Source of the DNA: Paenarthrobacter aurescens
Lineage (GTDB): Bacteria > Actinomycetota > Actinomycetes > Actinomycetales > Micrococcaceae
Direction: 5' to 3'
DNA: 64,000 bases
NCBI RefSeq assembly: GCF_025421775.1
Contig: NZ_JAOEFX010000004.1
Span: forward strand, 434,001 to 498,000
Shown: piece after piece, positions 35,050 to 43,836 of the stretch
Layout: the number at the start of each line of letters is the position of its first letter
Position numbering within the stretch: position 1 is the stretch's first letter
Position numbers and translations under genes: made by a program
The notes under the pieces: model-generated
Database searches by the model: none
What the model was told of the DNA's origin: nothing
The model's input: only the letters and a program-made list of their open reading frames with translations

Positions 35050-36177
35050 CTAGAAGATCGATGTGAAATTGCCCCAACCATTACCTGCTACGTCAGTCCC
35101 GCGCCATCCGGTGCGCCCGTTGCCGTAGTAGATCACCAGGCGGCCTTGCTGGTCGACGCCATAGACGTCGTTGAAGCCGTCATTATCAAAGTCTCCGGCC
35201 GCGCCCGCTGCTTTGAGCGCGTTCCAGCCGACACCGATCAACCATGACCTGGTCCAGCCGCCGGCACCGTTGCCGCCGTAGTAGTACAGGTAACCGCTGC
35301 GGTCCCGGGCAAGCACGTCCACGTTGCCGTCGCCGTTAAAGTCCCCCGGCGTCAGCAGCGCGTCCATCACTTGCCAGCCCTGCCCGACGACGGTTCTCGC
35401 CAACCAGCCTCCGGAACCATTGCCCGGGTACAGGTAGAGGGTGCCGCCGGGCTCGCGCGCGAGGATGTCGTTGTTGCCGTCGCCATTGAAGTCCCCGGGG
35501 CTGACGATTGAGTCGAAGATATTCCAGCCCTTGCCGATGGTCTGCGCTGGTTTCCAGCCGCCTGTTCCGTCCCCTGCGTAGAGGTACAGGGTCCCCGCGG
35601 CATCCCTGGCAATGACATCGCCCTTGCCATCACCGTTGAAGTCTCCGGGTGAGAGTGTCAGGTTGAAGATGTTCCAGCCCCACCCCACGGTGCGGGCCGC
35701 TTCCCAGGCGTTGCCCTTGCGGCCGTATAGCTGCAATGCGCCGTCGGTGCCCCTGGCCAGGAGTTCGAAGCTCCGGCCGGTGAAGCCGGCAGCCCGGTTT
35801 GCGGCGCCCACGGGTTTGGTCTCGTCGCTGTGCAGCGATTCGCCGCCGCACGCGGTTTTACTGGCAGTGACGTGCACGGCCATCCGGGCTCCCGTGTCAT
35901 CCGGCTGCAGCGCGTAGGACCGCGCTGTTTCGCCGGCCACCAGGAATCCGTCACGGGTCCAGTAGACGGTGAAGTCCGGGCCTTTGCCGCCCCCGCACCC
36001 ATAGAACGTGTAAGGGCCAATGTCTGTGGTCAGCTTCTGGCCGACGAACGCTTCACCGCTGAGTACGGGGTCCGGCCCGCTGCTTGTAGCGGCCGACGCC
36101 GGCAGGGGGCAGAGTGCCATGGCCGCCACTGTGGCGGTCAGCAGCGTTGCTGCCATCCGGCGTCGAAATTTCCCCAT
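35050..36177 (-). CDS. Secreted five-unit beta-propeller protein, paralogue 7
   Basis: 375 residues from ATG 36177 (GGAGGA 5 nt upstream). Signal peptide (MAATLLTATVAAMALCPLPASA), one Ig-like domain with two cysteines (about 30-128, PVLSGEAFVGQKLTTDIG, FTVYWTRDGFLVAG), five units of 50 residues (LSPGDFNGDGKGDVIARD and onward), ending NGWGNFTSIF. It heads the array; the next gene follows after 51 bp. Divergent from the TetR gene, with about 206 bp between the starts. Confidence 0.86.
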   Translation of the reverse strand: MGKFRRRMAATLLTATVAAMALCPLPASAATSSGPDPVLSGEAFVGQKLTTDIGPYTFYGCGGGKGPDFTVYWTRDGFLVAGETARSYALQPDDTGARMAVHVTASKTACGGESLHSDETKPVGAANRAAGFTGRSFELLARGTDGALQLYGRKGNAWEAARTVGWGWNIFNLTLSPGDFNGDGKGDVIARDAAGTLYLYAGDGTGGWKPAQTIGKGWNIFDSIVSPGDFNGDGNNDILAREPGGTLYLYPGNGSGGWLARTVVGQGWQVMDALLTPGDFNGDGNVDVLARDRSGYLYYYGGNGAGGWTRSWLIGVGWNALKAAGAAGDFDNDGFNDVYGVDQQGRLVIYYGNGRTGWRGTDVAGNGWGNFTSIF

Positions 36178-36383
36178 GTGTTCCTCCAAATCAGCGGCTC
36201 AAACCTTCCTGCAGTGTATGTGCGCTGGACAGCAATAGCCGGGAGCGGCATGAGCCTGTTGATGCAGGGCAAGCTCTCAGGAAACGGTCATTTAGCTCCC
36301 GTATTATTGATGCGATCGGCCAGCCACGGGTCTTGGACCCCAGCCGGCCGCTTCCTTGCCAGCCTGCCAAGAGATCGCCGGAA

Positions 36384-36992
36384 ATGCCCGCATCAAACTC
36401 ACTGGAACCGTACTCCCTTGACCTGACCACGGGGTTGCCCCGTATGGCTGCCGCACCCACCACCCCGCGGCAGCAGCTGCGCTATGCCCGCATCCTTAAA
36501 ACCGCGGCCGGCTTCGCCCAGCGGCAGTTCGATACCTTGAGCCTTTCCGACGTCGCCGCCCGGGCTGATATTCCGCTCGGCACGCTGTACCGCTACTTTC
36601 CCTCCACGGCCCACCTCATGCTGGCTGTCTACAGGCAGCAGCTGCGGGAACTCCGGGATGGTGTTCGCCGCCGCGAAGGCAAGGGGCACGCGCTCGCTGG
36701 TTTGATGATGGAGATCTTTCATCTGAGGGTCATGCAGCCGGGCGTTGAGCACTGCCTCATCCGGCCTGCAGGCAAGGACGATGACACGGCTCAGCTTTTG
36801 CGGGAGATCGATGCCCTGTCCGAGGAAGTGGTGGGCTCGCTGAGTAAGGACACGGGCAAGGACGCCGTCAGGGCCAGGATCCTGTTGCATCTGGTCAGTG
36901 GCCTGGTCCAGGCGGTCCGGTGCCGTAGGTTATCGCTCTTCGAGGCCGAAAAGGATCTGAAGAAGGCCTGCACCCTATTGACTGGTGAATGA
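36384..36992 (+). CDS. TetR family transcriptional regulator
   Basis: 202 residues from ATG 36384 (an internal ATG at 36444 is also possible). N-terminal helix-turn-helix: RQQLRYARILKTAAGFAQRQFDTLSLSDVAARADIPLGTLYRYFPSTAHLMLAVY, the TetR/KstR type. The all-helical C-terminal half contains HLRVMQPGVEHCLIRP and a dimerisation helix LLHLVSGLVQAVRCRRL. It is divergent from the propeller array and could regulate it or itself; no clear palindrome was found in the 206-bp gap. Ligand unknown. Confidence 0.85.
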   Translation: MPASNSLEPYSLDLTTGLPRMAAAPTTPRQQLRYARILKTAAGFAQRQFDTLSLSDVAARADIPLGTLYRYFPSTAHLMLAVYRQQLRELRDGVRRREGKGHALAGLMMEIFHLRVMQPGVEHCLIRPAGKDDDTAQLLREIDALSEEVVGSLSKDTGKDAVRARILLHLVSGLVQAVRCRRLSLFEAEKDLKKACTLLTGE

Positions 36993-37004
36993 CGAAATAT
37001 GCTC

Positions 37005-37020
37005 ACTGGTCTAGACCAGA
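37005..37020. promoter_or_regulatory. DasR/NagR-type (dre) operator
   Basis: ACTGGTCTAGACCAG contains the perfect palindrome CTGGTCTAGACCAG (37006-37019), the core of the dre site bound by DasR in Streptomyces and NagR/YvoA in Bacillus, GntR-family sensors of amino-sugar phosphates. It lies 13 bp after the TetR stop and about 255 bp before the malic enzyme. Confidence 0.65.
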
Positions 37021-37273
37021 ATGCGCTGAGAATGCGGTTTTTGGCATGACCTGAGTCACATTTAGATCTGGTTGAACGTTTTACTCTCGAATCGTCTCTC
37101 TTGGTATTGAATCTTGTACCCTCCAGGTCTCCCTAGGCTGGAAACACCGAAGCGGCTAGCAGCCCCCTATCTGCAGAAGCAACGCCGGACCAGACACCCT
37201 TGGTCCGCTACAGCAGTTCTGTTCCTGCCCGAATCATGCCGTGGGACCACGGCTAGCCTGAGGAGACAAAGAC

Positions 37274-38464
37274 GTGTCCATCGAGACAATTGCAACTGAC
37301 AATGACGCCCTGGTACTGACCGAAGAAGAGATCTTCGCAGCCCATGAAGGCGGCAAGCTGACCATCTCCAGCACCGTTCCGCTGAACAACAAGCGCGACC
37401 TTTCCATCGCCTACACCCCCGGTGTGGCACAGGTCAGCCGCGCAATCCACGCAGACCCCAAGCTTGCCCGGACGCACACCTGGGCCGAGCGCCTGGTGGT
37501 TGTCGTCAGCGATGGCACCGCGGTTCTGGGCCTCGGCAACATTGGACCGAGCGCCTCCCTTCCCGTCATGGAAGGCAAATCTGCCCTGTTCAAGTCCTTC
37601 GGCGACCTCGACTCCATTCCGTTGGTGCTCAACACCACCAACGTTGACGAAATCATTGAGACCTTGGTCCGCTTGCGCCCGAGCTTCGGCGCCGTGAACC
37701 TCGAGGACATTTCGGCTCCCCGCTGCTTCGAGCTCGAAGAGCGACTCATTGAGGCCCTCGACTGCCCCGTCATGCACGACGACCAGCACGGCACCGCCGT
37801 GGTGGTTCTCGCTGCCCTGACCAACGCAGCCAAGGTGACCCAGCGCGAACTCGCAGGCCTCAAGGTTGTCGTGTCCGGCGCAGGTGCCGCAGGCATTGCC
37901 ATTGCCGAGATTCTTCTTGCTGTTGGCATCAAGGACGTCATCCTGCTCGACTCCAAGGGCGTAGTCAACGCTGAGCGTGCCGACCTCGTGGCCGATCCCG
38001 GCAGCGTCAAGGCCCGCATGGCCCAGCGCACCAACCCCCGCGGCGTGACCGGCGGTCCGGGCGAGGGGCTGACCGGCGCCGATGTGTTCGTGGGCGTCTC
38101 CTCCTCCAAGTTGGACGAAGAGCACCTGAAGCTGATGAACGATCAGTCGATCGTGTTCGCCTTGTCCAACCCGGACCCGGAAGTTCTCCCCGAGGTTGCC
38201 CAGAAGTACGCGGCCGTTGTTGCCACCGGCCGCAGCGACTTCCCGAACCAGATCAACAACGTCCTGGCTTTCCCGGGTATCTTCCGTGGCGCACTCGATG
38301 CCAAGGCCCGCCGCATCACGCCCGCCATGAAGATCGCCGCCGCAAACGCCATTGCTGAGCTCGCCGCGGAGGACCTCTCCGCCGACTACATCGTGCCGAG
38401 CCCGCTGGATGCCCGCGTGGCACCGGCCGTCACCGCGGCTGTTGCTGCTGCAGTCACCGAATAG
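37274..38464 (+). CDS. NAD(P)-dependent malic enzyme
   Basis: Oxidative decarboxylation of malate to pyruvate. 396 residues, the short bacterial form. Start GTG with AGGAGA 7 bases upstream. Visible: SIAYTPGVAQVSRAI, the metal-binding EDISAPRCFELEERL and DDQHGTAVVVLAAL, the nucleotide-binding VVSGAGAAGIAIAEILLAVG, and SNPDPEVLPE. Aspartate after the second strand (LLDSKG) favours NAD, but cofactor preference cannot be settled by eye. Monocistronic, 281 bp downstream of the TetR gene, and closed by a hairpin. Confidence 0.92.
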   Translation: MSIETIATDNDALVLTEEEIFAAHEGGKLTISSTVPLNNKRDLSIAYTPGVAQVSRAIHADPKLARTHTWAERLVVVVSDGTAVLGLGNIGPSASLPVMEGKSALFKSFGDLDSIPLVLNTTNVDEIIETLVRLRPSFGAVNLEDISAPRCFELEERLIEALDCPVMHDDQHGTAVVVLAALTNAAKVTQRELAGLKVVVSGAGAAGIAIAEILLAVGIKDVILLDSKGVVNAERADLVADPGSVKARMAQRTNPRGVTGGPGEGLTGADVFVGVSSSKLDEEHLKLMNDQSIVFALSNPDPEVLPEVAQKYAAVVATGRSDFPNQINNVLAFPGIFRGALDAKARRITPAMKIAAANAIAELAAEDLSADYIVPSPLDARVAPAVTAAVAAAVTE

Positions 38465-38483
38465 CGGCTACTGACGCAAGACC

Positions 38484-38527
38484 GACGACGGCGACGCCTC
38501 CCGTGCTGGGGAGCGTCGCCGTCGTTC
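38484..38527. terminator. Hairpin between malic enzyme and phosphodiesterase
   Basis: ACGACGGCGACGC pairs with GCGTCGCCGTCGT around a CTCCC...GGGG inner stem, followed by TCTC. It serves the plus-strand malic enzyme and, from the other side, the convergent phosphodiesterase. Confidence 0.8.
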
Positions 38528-38552
38528 TCTGGTTATGCCTGCCGTTGGCGGG

Positions 38553-40121
38553 TCAGCGGTCCAGCCTCACCTGGTCAACTGTCCAGAAGGCGCTGTTGGT
38601 TCCGGTGTATCGGAAGCTGACTTTGGCCTTCTTGGCACCTTTGGGGACCTCGAGCGCAAGGGATTCGAAGCCGTTGAAGTTGGCGGTGTAGGCCTTCACC
38701 AGCTGCGGGACTCCGCCGTCGTAGCTGACAAAAACTTCGCCGCTCTGGGGTCCGTCGATCCTGTAGTTCGAGGCGAAGGACAGTGTTGCCGTCTTGCCGC
38801 CCTTCACCTTGAAATCGGGGCTTACGAGGGTGGAGTCGAATTGTCCGGCGGCGTGTGCCTTGTCATCCCACTCATCGGAGTCGGCGACGGCGAAGACGTT
38901 GCGGTTGCGGACGGACGTTTCGCGGCCCTGGTTGCGGTCGGTGTTGGTCCAGAACTCGTCGGTGGCGAACGACCAGCCGCGCCATTCGGTCACACCGCCG
39001 GCCGGCATGGCGGAGTTGTCGATGCTCCAGCCTTCGGGTGCGGTGGTGGTCCACCCTTTCACATCGGCGGCTGGTGCGGTTTCGTCGGCGCGGGTGCGCA
39101 GGCTGTCCCGCAGGGAATCGAAGTCGTCTGCTTCGATGTCCGCGATGGCCTTCCCGTCGAGGTTCCATGCAGCGTCGGTCGTGACTCCTTCGTGCTTCAG
39201 CACAGTGGGTGCGATGTCCGTGATCTTGACGTCGTTGCGGACGGTACCGGCCTTGATCCCCTTGCCCTGGGCGATGACGAACGTCTGGCGCTCGGCGGGT
39301 GTGTTGCCACCGTGGCCACCTGTGGGGGTGTGTCCGTGGTCGGCTGTAAGAACCACCAGCCAATCCTCGGACGTGTAGCTGGGGCGGTTTTTCACGGCAT
39401 TCAGGATCTCGCCGACCTGGCCGTCCGCCCTGCGCAGGGCTGCCAGGTATTCCTCACGCTCGGTGCCGTAGGAGTGGCCCGCGCCGTCAACCTCGTCCAA
39501 GTGGACGAACGTGCTGTCCGGGTTGCCGTTGGCAAGGTAATCCACGGCCTTGGCCGTGGTGCCGGCGTCGTTTCCTCCGGCGAGCCTCAGGTCAACCTTT
39601 TCGCCGAACACCGTTTGGGGGATGGGAGACCAAGTGCCCACAACCAGGGTGGAGGCTTTGGGCTGGGTCGATTCGAGGCGGCTCAGGTAGTCCGGGTATT
39701 GGCTGTAGTTGGGTGCCGTGAAGTTGTTGTCCACCACGTTGTGCTTGTCCGGCCACACTCCAGTCGCGATGCTCGACCAACCCGCTCCCGAGACTGTGGG
39801 GGCCATCGGGTTCGCGAACAGGTTGCTCTTGGCGGTCATGCCGGAGTCGACCACGCTCTGGATATTCGGTACGCCGGCAGCGGAAAACTTGGCTATTGCG
39901 GCGCCATCGAGGCCAATCACCAGGGTCTTCTTGCGCTTGGTCCCGTCAGGAAGCCCGGAGTACGGGGCCTGGGCCGGGCGGCTGTCGGTGCTTGCGTACT
40001 GGGTCTCCGGCGCGTCCGGTGCCGCAGGGGCGGCTACTGCAGCAGACGGGAGTACGACGGCGGCCGCGAGCGTAAGTGCGGCTGTTGCCGTGGCGGTGCG
40101 AAAAGGACGTGCGTTGTCCAA
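38553..40121 (-). CDS. Secreted alkaline phosphatase superfamily protein (nucleotide pyrophosphatase/phosphodiesterase type)
   Basis: 522 residues with a signal peptide (ATAALTLAAAVVLPSAAVAAPAAP). The catalytic domain (about 65-350) has KTLVIGLDGA (first metal aspartate), nucleophile region NPMAPTVSGAGWSSIATG, VHLDEVDGAGHSYG and LTADHGHTPTGGHGG (metal ligands). The last ~150 residues form a beta-rich domain (GKTATLSFASNYRIDGPQSGEVFVSYDGG) resembling carbohydrate-binding modules. Likely releases phosphate or nucleotides outside the cell. A GntR/HutC-type palindrome lies about 110 bp upstream. Confidence 0.85.
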   Translation of the reverse strand: MDNARPFRTATATAALTLAAAVVLPSAAVAAPAAPDAPETQYASTDSRPAQAPYSGLPDGTKRKKTLVIGLDGAAIAKFSAAGVPNIQSVVDSGMTAKSNLFANPMAPTVSGAGWSSIATGVWPDKHNVVDNNFTAPNYSQYPDYLSRLESTQPKASTLVVGTWSPIPQTVFGEKVDLRLAGGNDAGTTAKAVDYLANGNPDSTFVHLDEVDGAGHSYGTEREEYLAALRRADGQVGEILNAVKNRPSYTSEDWLVVLTADHGHTPTGGHGGNTPAERQTFVIAQGKGIKAGTVRNDVKITDIAPTVLKHEGVTTDAAWNLDGKAIADIEADDFDSLRDSLRTRADETAPAADVKGWTTTAPEGWSIDNSAMPAGGVTEWRGWSFATDEFWTNTDRNQGRETSVRNRNVFAVADSDEWDDKAHAAGQFDSTLVSPDFKVKGGKTATLSFASNYRIDGPQSGEVFVSYDGGVPQLVKAYTANFNGFESLALEVPKGAKKAKVSFRYTGTNSAFWTVDQVRLDR

Positions 40122-40227
40122 TGTTTTCTCCAGGTTCGGGTCCGAGGGGGAGCTGTTGGCTGAGTTTGCCGACAGCCTGACTCCTCAACCCTGCCGCTTC
40201 GACTGGATCCAGACAACGAAAAATGCC

Positions 40228-40243
40228 ACTTGTCTATACAAGT
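40228..40243. promoter_or_regulatory. 16-bp palindrome of GntR/HutC type
   Basis: ACTTGT-CTAT-ACAAGT has the core GT-N-TA-N-AC (GTCTATAC), the consensus of HutC-subfamily GntR regulators. It lies between the phosphodiesterase (-) and the DUF456 gene (+), so it could regulate either; no GntR gene adjoins. Confidence 0.55.
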
Positions 40244-40374
40244 TAGATGGACGTTAATCTTTTGTTTCCCGGGCCTTCGTATTTTTTCGAGGCTCGGAAT
40301 TGGCGCTGGTTGTTTAGTTGTTCATACAGCTCGCGGACACCGTTTGTTTTCGGGCGCCACCTAGACTGAGGGGC

Positions 40375-40878
40375 ATGAACGCCGAACTCATCGTGACCAT
40401 CCTGTGCGGCCTGGCCATCGCGGTCGGTGTGGCCGGAACCATCATTCCCGTGCTTCCGGGCAGCATTCTTATCGGCGCAAGCCTGTTGGCATGGGCCATC
40501 TGGGGAGGTGCCGGTCCGCTGGGATGGGTGATCTTCGCCGTCGGAATGGTGTTTGTGGTGGCGGGCATGGCCGCCAGCGCAGTGCTCACTGGACGCAAGC
40601 TCAAGCAACACGGTATCCCCAACCGATCGGTGCTGATCGGCGTGGTCCTGGGGGTCGTGGGAATGTTCGTCATTCCCGTGGTGGGGCTGTTTGTGGGGTT
40701 CGCCGTCGGACTTCTCCTGAGCGAAGTCCAGCGCACGCGCAACTTCCGCACGGCCGTCCGCTCCAGTGGCGCCGCGCTCAAGGCGACCGGCATCGGGATC
40801 CTGGTGGAGTTCGGACTGGCGTGCGCCGCGGCAAGTACATGGATCATTGGAGTGTGGATCAACGCCGTGAATGGCTAA
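40375..40878 (+). CDS. DUF456 family membrane protein
   Basis: 167 residues, about five membrane segments (IVTILCGLAIAVGVAGTIIPVLPGSI, then GASLLAWAIWG, WVIFAVGMVFVVAGMAAS, VLGVVGMFVIPVVGLFVGFAVG, LVEFGLACAAASTWIIGVWI), with the IPVLPG motif of the family. Function unknown. The ATG follows a TAGACT -10-like hexamer by 7 nt, so the mRNA may have almost no leader. It converges on purU with only 8 bp between stops. Confidence 0.8.
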   Translation: MNAELIVTILCGLAIAVGVAGTIIPVLPGSILIGASLLAWAIWGGAGPLGWVIFAVGMVFVVAGMAASAVLTGRKLKQHGIPNRSVLIGVVLGVVGMFVIPVVGLFVGFAVGLLLSEVQRTRNFRTAVRSSGAALKATGIGILVEFGLACAAASTWIIGVWINAVNG

Positions 40879-40886
40879 GCAAAGCC

Positions 40887-41786
40887 CTACTTCAACACGA
40901 TCGTCCTGTTCCCATTCAGGATGATCCGCCCCTCGCAGTGCCAGCGAACGGCGTTGCTGAGGGCCTTGCACTCTGTGTCCCGACCGGCGGCTACGAGATC
41001 GTCCGGTCCGAACGTGTGGTCCACCTCCACTACCTGCTGGGCGATGATTGGACCTTCGTCCAGCTCGCCATTCACGTAGTGGGCCGTGGCGCCCACAGTT
41101 TTCACACCACGCGCGTAAGCCTGGTGATAGGGCTTTGCACCCTTGAAGCTGGGCAGGAACGAGTGGTGGATGTTGATCGCACGGCCATCAAGCTTGCGGG
41201 CGAGGTCGTCGCTGAGCACCTGCATGTAGCGGGCCAGGACAATGAGTTCCACGTCCAGTTCATCGATGATCTCCAGCAAGCGGCCCTCGGCGGCCGGCTT
41301 GGTGGCGGCGGTGACAGGCACATGGAAGAACGGAATTCCGTGCCACTCCGCCAAACCCTGATGGTCGGTGTGGTTGGACACGACACCCACCACATCAATG
41401 GGCAGCTCGCCGATCCTTGCGCGGAAAAGGAGGTCGTTCAGGCAGTGCCCGAACTTCGAGACCATAATCAACACCCGGCGCTTGGACCCCTGACGTTCAA
41501 GCTGCCAGTTCATGCCGTACTTCTCGCCTACCGGGGCGAAAGCGGTCCGCAGCTCGTCAAGTGTGGAGGCATCGCCGTCGGACGCGAAGTGCACCCGCAT
41601 GAAGAAGTGCGCTTCGGCGCGTTCGCCGAATTGCTTGTTGTCGATGATGTCGCAGCCGTGTTCCAGCAGGAAGCCGGATACGGCGTGCACGATTCCGGGA
41701 CCCTCGGGGCAGTCCAGGGTGAGGACGTGCTCCACTTTCGTTTCCGGGGAGGAACCGGCAGCAGTTTCAGTTTGGATGGCAGTCAT
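40887..41786 (-). CDS. purU: Formyltetrahydrofolate deformylase
   Basis: Hydrolyses 10-formyl-THF to formate and THF. 299 residues: N-terminal ACT domain (VLTLDCPEGPGIVHAVSGFLLEHGCDIIDN), then the formyltransferase fold with SKFGHCLNDLLFR and the catalytic INIHHSFLPSFKGAKPYHQA. It is the last gene of the sarcosine operon, starting 2 bp after the sdaA stop. In this setting it would relieve folate of the C1 units produced by sarcosine oxidation, a role proposed for purU genes in such clusters. Confidence 0.93.
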   Translation of the reverse strand: MTAIQTETAAGSSPETKVEHVLTLDCPEGPGIVHAVSGFLLEHGCDIIDNKQFGERAEAHFFMRVHFASDGDASTLDELRTAFAPVGEKYGMNWQLERQGSKRRVLIMVSKFGHCLNDLLFRARIGELPIDVVGVVSNHTDHQGLAEWHGIPFFHVPVTAATKPAAEGRLLEIIDELDVELIVLARYMQVLSDDLARKLDGRAINIHHSFLPSFKGAKPYHQAYARGVKTVGATAHYVNGELDEGPIIAQQVVEVDHTFGPDDLVAAGRDTECKALSNAVRWHCEGRIILNGNRTIVLK

Positions 41787-41788
41787 GG

Positions 41789-43192
41789 CTAGCACTCCAC
41801 TACGTTGACGGCGAGGCCTCCACGGGAGGTCTCCTTGTACTTGGATTTCATGTCGGCGCCTGTCTCGCGCATGGTCTTGATGGCTTTGTCCAGGGACACC
41901 TTGTGGCTGCCGTCGCCGTGCAGGGCAAGGCGGGCGGCATTGATGGCCTTGACGCTGGCGATCGCGTTGCGTTCGATGCAAGGGATCTGCACCAGCCCAC
42001 CCACGGGATCGCAGGTGAGGCCCAGGTTGTGTTCGATGCCCACCTCGGCGGCGTTTTCGACTTGCTCCGGCGTTCCGCCGAGGACTTCGCAGAGCCCGGC
42101 AGCGGCCATGGAGCAGGCGGAGCCCACTTCGCCTTGGCAGCCCACCTCGGCACCCGAAATGGACGCGTTGATCTTGAACAGGATTCCGACGGCGGCCGCC
42201 GCCAGCAGGAAGCGCACGACACCGTCGTCGTTGGCTCCCGGAACGAACTTTGTGTAATAGTGCAGGACGGCCGGGACAATTCCCGCGGCACCATTGGTGG
42301 GCGCGGTGACGATCCTGCCGCCCGCGGCGTTCTCCTCGTTCACGGCCAGGGCGAACAGGTTGACCCATTCCATGGCGAGGAGGGGGTCTGAAGGATTGGA
42401 CGCAGCTCCGGGGGCCTTGTTTGCGGCGTCGGTAGCGGCCAGCGTCTTGAACAACGACGGCGCCCGTCGCCTGACCTTCAGGCCTCCCGGCAGGATTCCC
42501 TCGGCAGAGCAGCCGTTGTCCACGCATTCCTGCATGACGGCCCAGATTCCCAACAGCTTTTCGCGAAGTTCTTCCTCGGAGCGCCACACGAGTTCGTTGG
42601 CCAGCATGATGTCCGAGATGGACTTGCCCTCACGGAGGCAGATGGCCAGCAGCTCGTCGGCGGTGGTGAAGGGGTAGGGCAGGACAGTGTCATCGGCTAC
42701 CACTTTGTCGGCTCCGGAGACGTCCCCGTCCACCACAAAGCCGCCGCCGATGGAGTAGTAGCTGCGCTCCCGGAGCACGGTGCCCGTATGGTCCAGTGCA
42801 CGGAAGGTCATCCCGTTGGGGTGGGCGGGCAACGACTTGCGGCGGTGCAGGACCACGTCCTCGTCCCAGTTGAAGTCCACCCGGTGGTTGCCGGCCAGGC
42901 GCAGTTCCGCATCGAGTGCCGCCGCTGCTACCTGGTCGTCAGCCGTGGTGGTGTCCACGGTTTCGGGGGAGTGGCCTTGCAGCCCCAGCACCACGGCCTT
43001 GTCGGAGCCGTGGCCCCGGCCGGTGGCGCCCAGCGAGCCGAAAAGCTCCGCCTGGACGCGCACCGTTGCCGGAAGCTGGCCGGACGATTCCAGACCGTCC
43101 GTGAACTGCTTTGCCGCACGCATCGGGCCCACCGTGTGTGAAGAGGACGGCCCGATGCCAACAGAAAACAGGTCAAGCACACTCAGTGCCAT
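41789..43192 (-). CDS. sdaA: L-serine ammonia-lyase (iron-sulphur type)
   Basis: Converts L-serine to pyruvate and ammonia. 467 residues, the fused alpha-beta form with the opening [27 protein letters not shown]. Cluster cysteines are visible in [20 protein letters not shown] and [10 protein letters not shown] 43192 shares one base with the soxG stop (TAATG). Downstream of glyA and the sox genes it completes the route creatine - sarcosine - glycine - serine - pyruvate. Confidence 0.94.
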   Translation of the reverse strand: MALSVLDLFSVGIGPSSSHTVGPMRAAKQFTDGLESSGQLPATVRVQAELFGSLGATGRGHGSDKAVVLGLQGHSPETVDTTTADDQVAAAALDAELRLAGNHRVDFNWDEDVVLHRRKSLPAHPNGMTFRALDHTGTVLRERSYYSIGGGFVVDGDVSGADKVVADDTVLPYPFTTADELLAICLREGKSISDIMLANELVWRSEEELREKLLGIWAVMQECVDNGCSAEGILPGGLKVRRRAPSLFKTLAATDAANKAPGAASNPSDPLLAMEWVNLFALAVNEENAAGGRIVTAPTNGAAGIVPAVLHYYTKFVPGANDDGVVRFLLAAAAVGILFKINASISGAEVGCQGEVGSACSMAAAGLCEVLGGTPEQVENAAEVGIEHNLGLTCDPVGGLVQIPCIERNAIASVKAINAARLALHGDGSHKVSLDKAIKTMRETGADMKSKYKETSRGGLAVNVVEC

Positions 43193-43836
43193 TAGGGGAC
43201 CTCGGGGGAGGCGTACTCCCGCATGGCGTCGAGGAGCCAACGTCCCAGGAAGTCGGCAAACGAGGCCCGGGGAAAGATCCGGTAGGTCTCGTCCGAGGTC
43301 TTCCAGAGCATTACCGGGATGTGGGCCAGCTCAGTGGAGACAGCCTTGCCGGCCTTGAAGACCCGCGGGTGCAGGTCCAGTGAACAGGTCTTCTCCAGCA
43401 CTGCACGGGCGTGGCTTCCGGAGAGTTCGAACGTGGTGCGGTTGGCGGACAGGTCCACCACCTGGCCCGGGTCACCGCCCAACGCCCTGGTCAGGTCGCT
43501 GACCAGGGAACCGCCGAGGGAATCGTGGGCTTCCTCCGGAGCTACCACCATGAACTCGGTGGGACCGAGCCACAGGGCGTTGACGGAATCCTTGCCCGTT
43601 ACCTCACCGCAAGCGGCAGGCAAGCCGCCGGTCACGGACGCAACGCGGGCGCCGGCGTCGGAGGCCGTGTGGACCCGGACGCCCACCATGGCCTGGTATG
43701 GGATTTCGGTGAGCGTCACGGTGCCCGGCACGGAGCCGGAAGTGAAGGCTTCAGCCAGGTGCTCGGCCGGGCTGCGGCGGGCGCCCCGGACGCGATCGAC
43801 GTGTGCGGTTTCTGCTGGTGTTGCTGTTTCAGCCAT
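43192..43836 (-). CDS. soxG: Sarcosine oxidase gamma subunit
   Basis: 214 residues from ATG 43836 (GAAGGGAC upstream), overlapping the soxA stop by 8 bp. It has the DUF/SoxG features [57 protein letters not shown] and [17 protein letters not shown] [17 protein letters not shown]. The gamma subunit is structural in the alpha-beta-gamma-delta enzyme. Confidence 0.93.
   Translation of the reverse strand: MAETATPAETAHVDRVRGARRSPAEHLAEAFTSGSVPGTVTLTEIPYQAMVGVRVHTASDAGARVASVTGGLPAACGEVTGKDSVNALWLGPTEFMVVAPEEAHDSLGGSLVSDLTRALGGDPGQVVDLSANRTTFELSGSHARAVLEKTCSLDLHPRVFKAGKAVSTELAHIPVMLWKTSDETYRIFPRASFADFLGRWLLDAMREYASPEVP

Larger units (their letters stand above)
24901..36177 (-). other. Tandem array of seven paralogous secreted propeller genes
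   Basis: Seven consecutive minus-strand genes encode signal peptide, N-terminal sandwich modules, and a C-terminal domain of exactly five units of about 50 residues. The unit consensus is GDFNGDGxxDIxARD, G-x-L-x-LY-x-GNG-x-GGW, then IGxGWNxF. Every chain ends at the same point of the unit, in [TN]-x-[VI]-F. Genes differ mainly in N-terminal modules: one Ig-like (paralogues 1, 6, 7), one sandwich (2), sandwich plus two Ig-like (3, 5), two sandwich plus two Ig-like (4). Gap sizes suggest transcription units 7-6-5, 4-3, 2 and 1. No anchor or enzyme domain is visible in any of them. Confidence 0.85.

Noticed and set aside
41787..42587. N-terminal extension of purU in the same frame
   Set aside because: The extension is antiparallel-free overlap with sdaA in another frame and shows no ACT or formyltransferase sequence; ATG 41786 begins the ACT domain.
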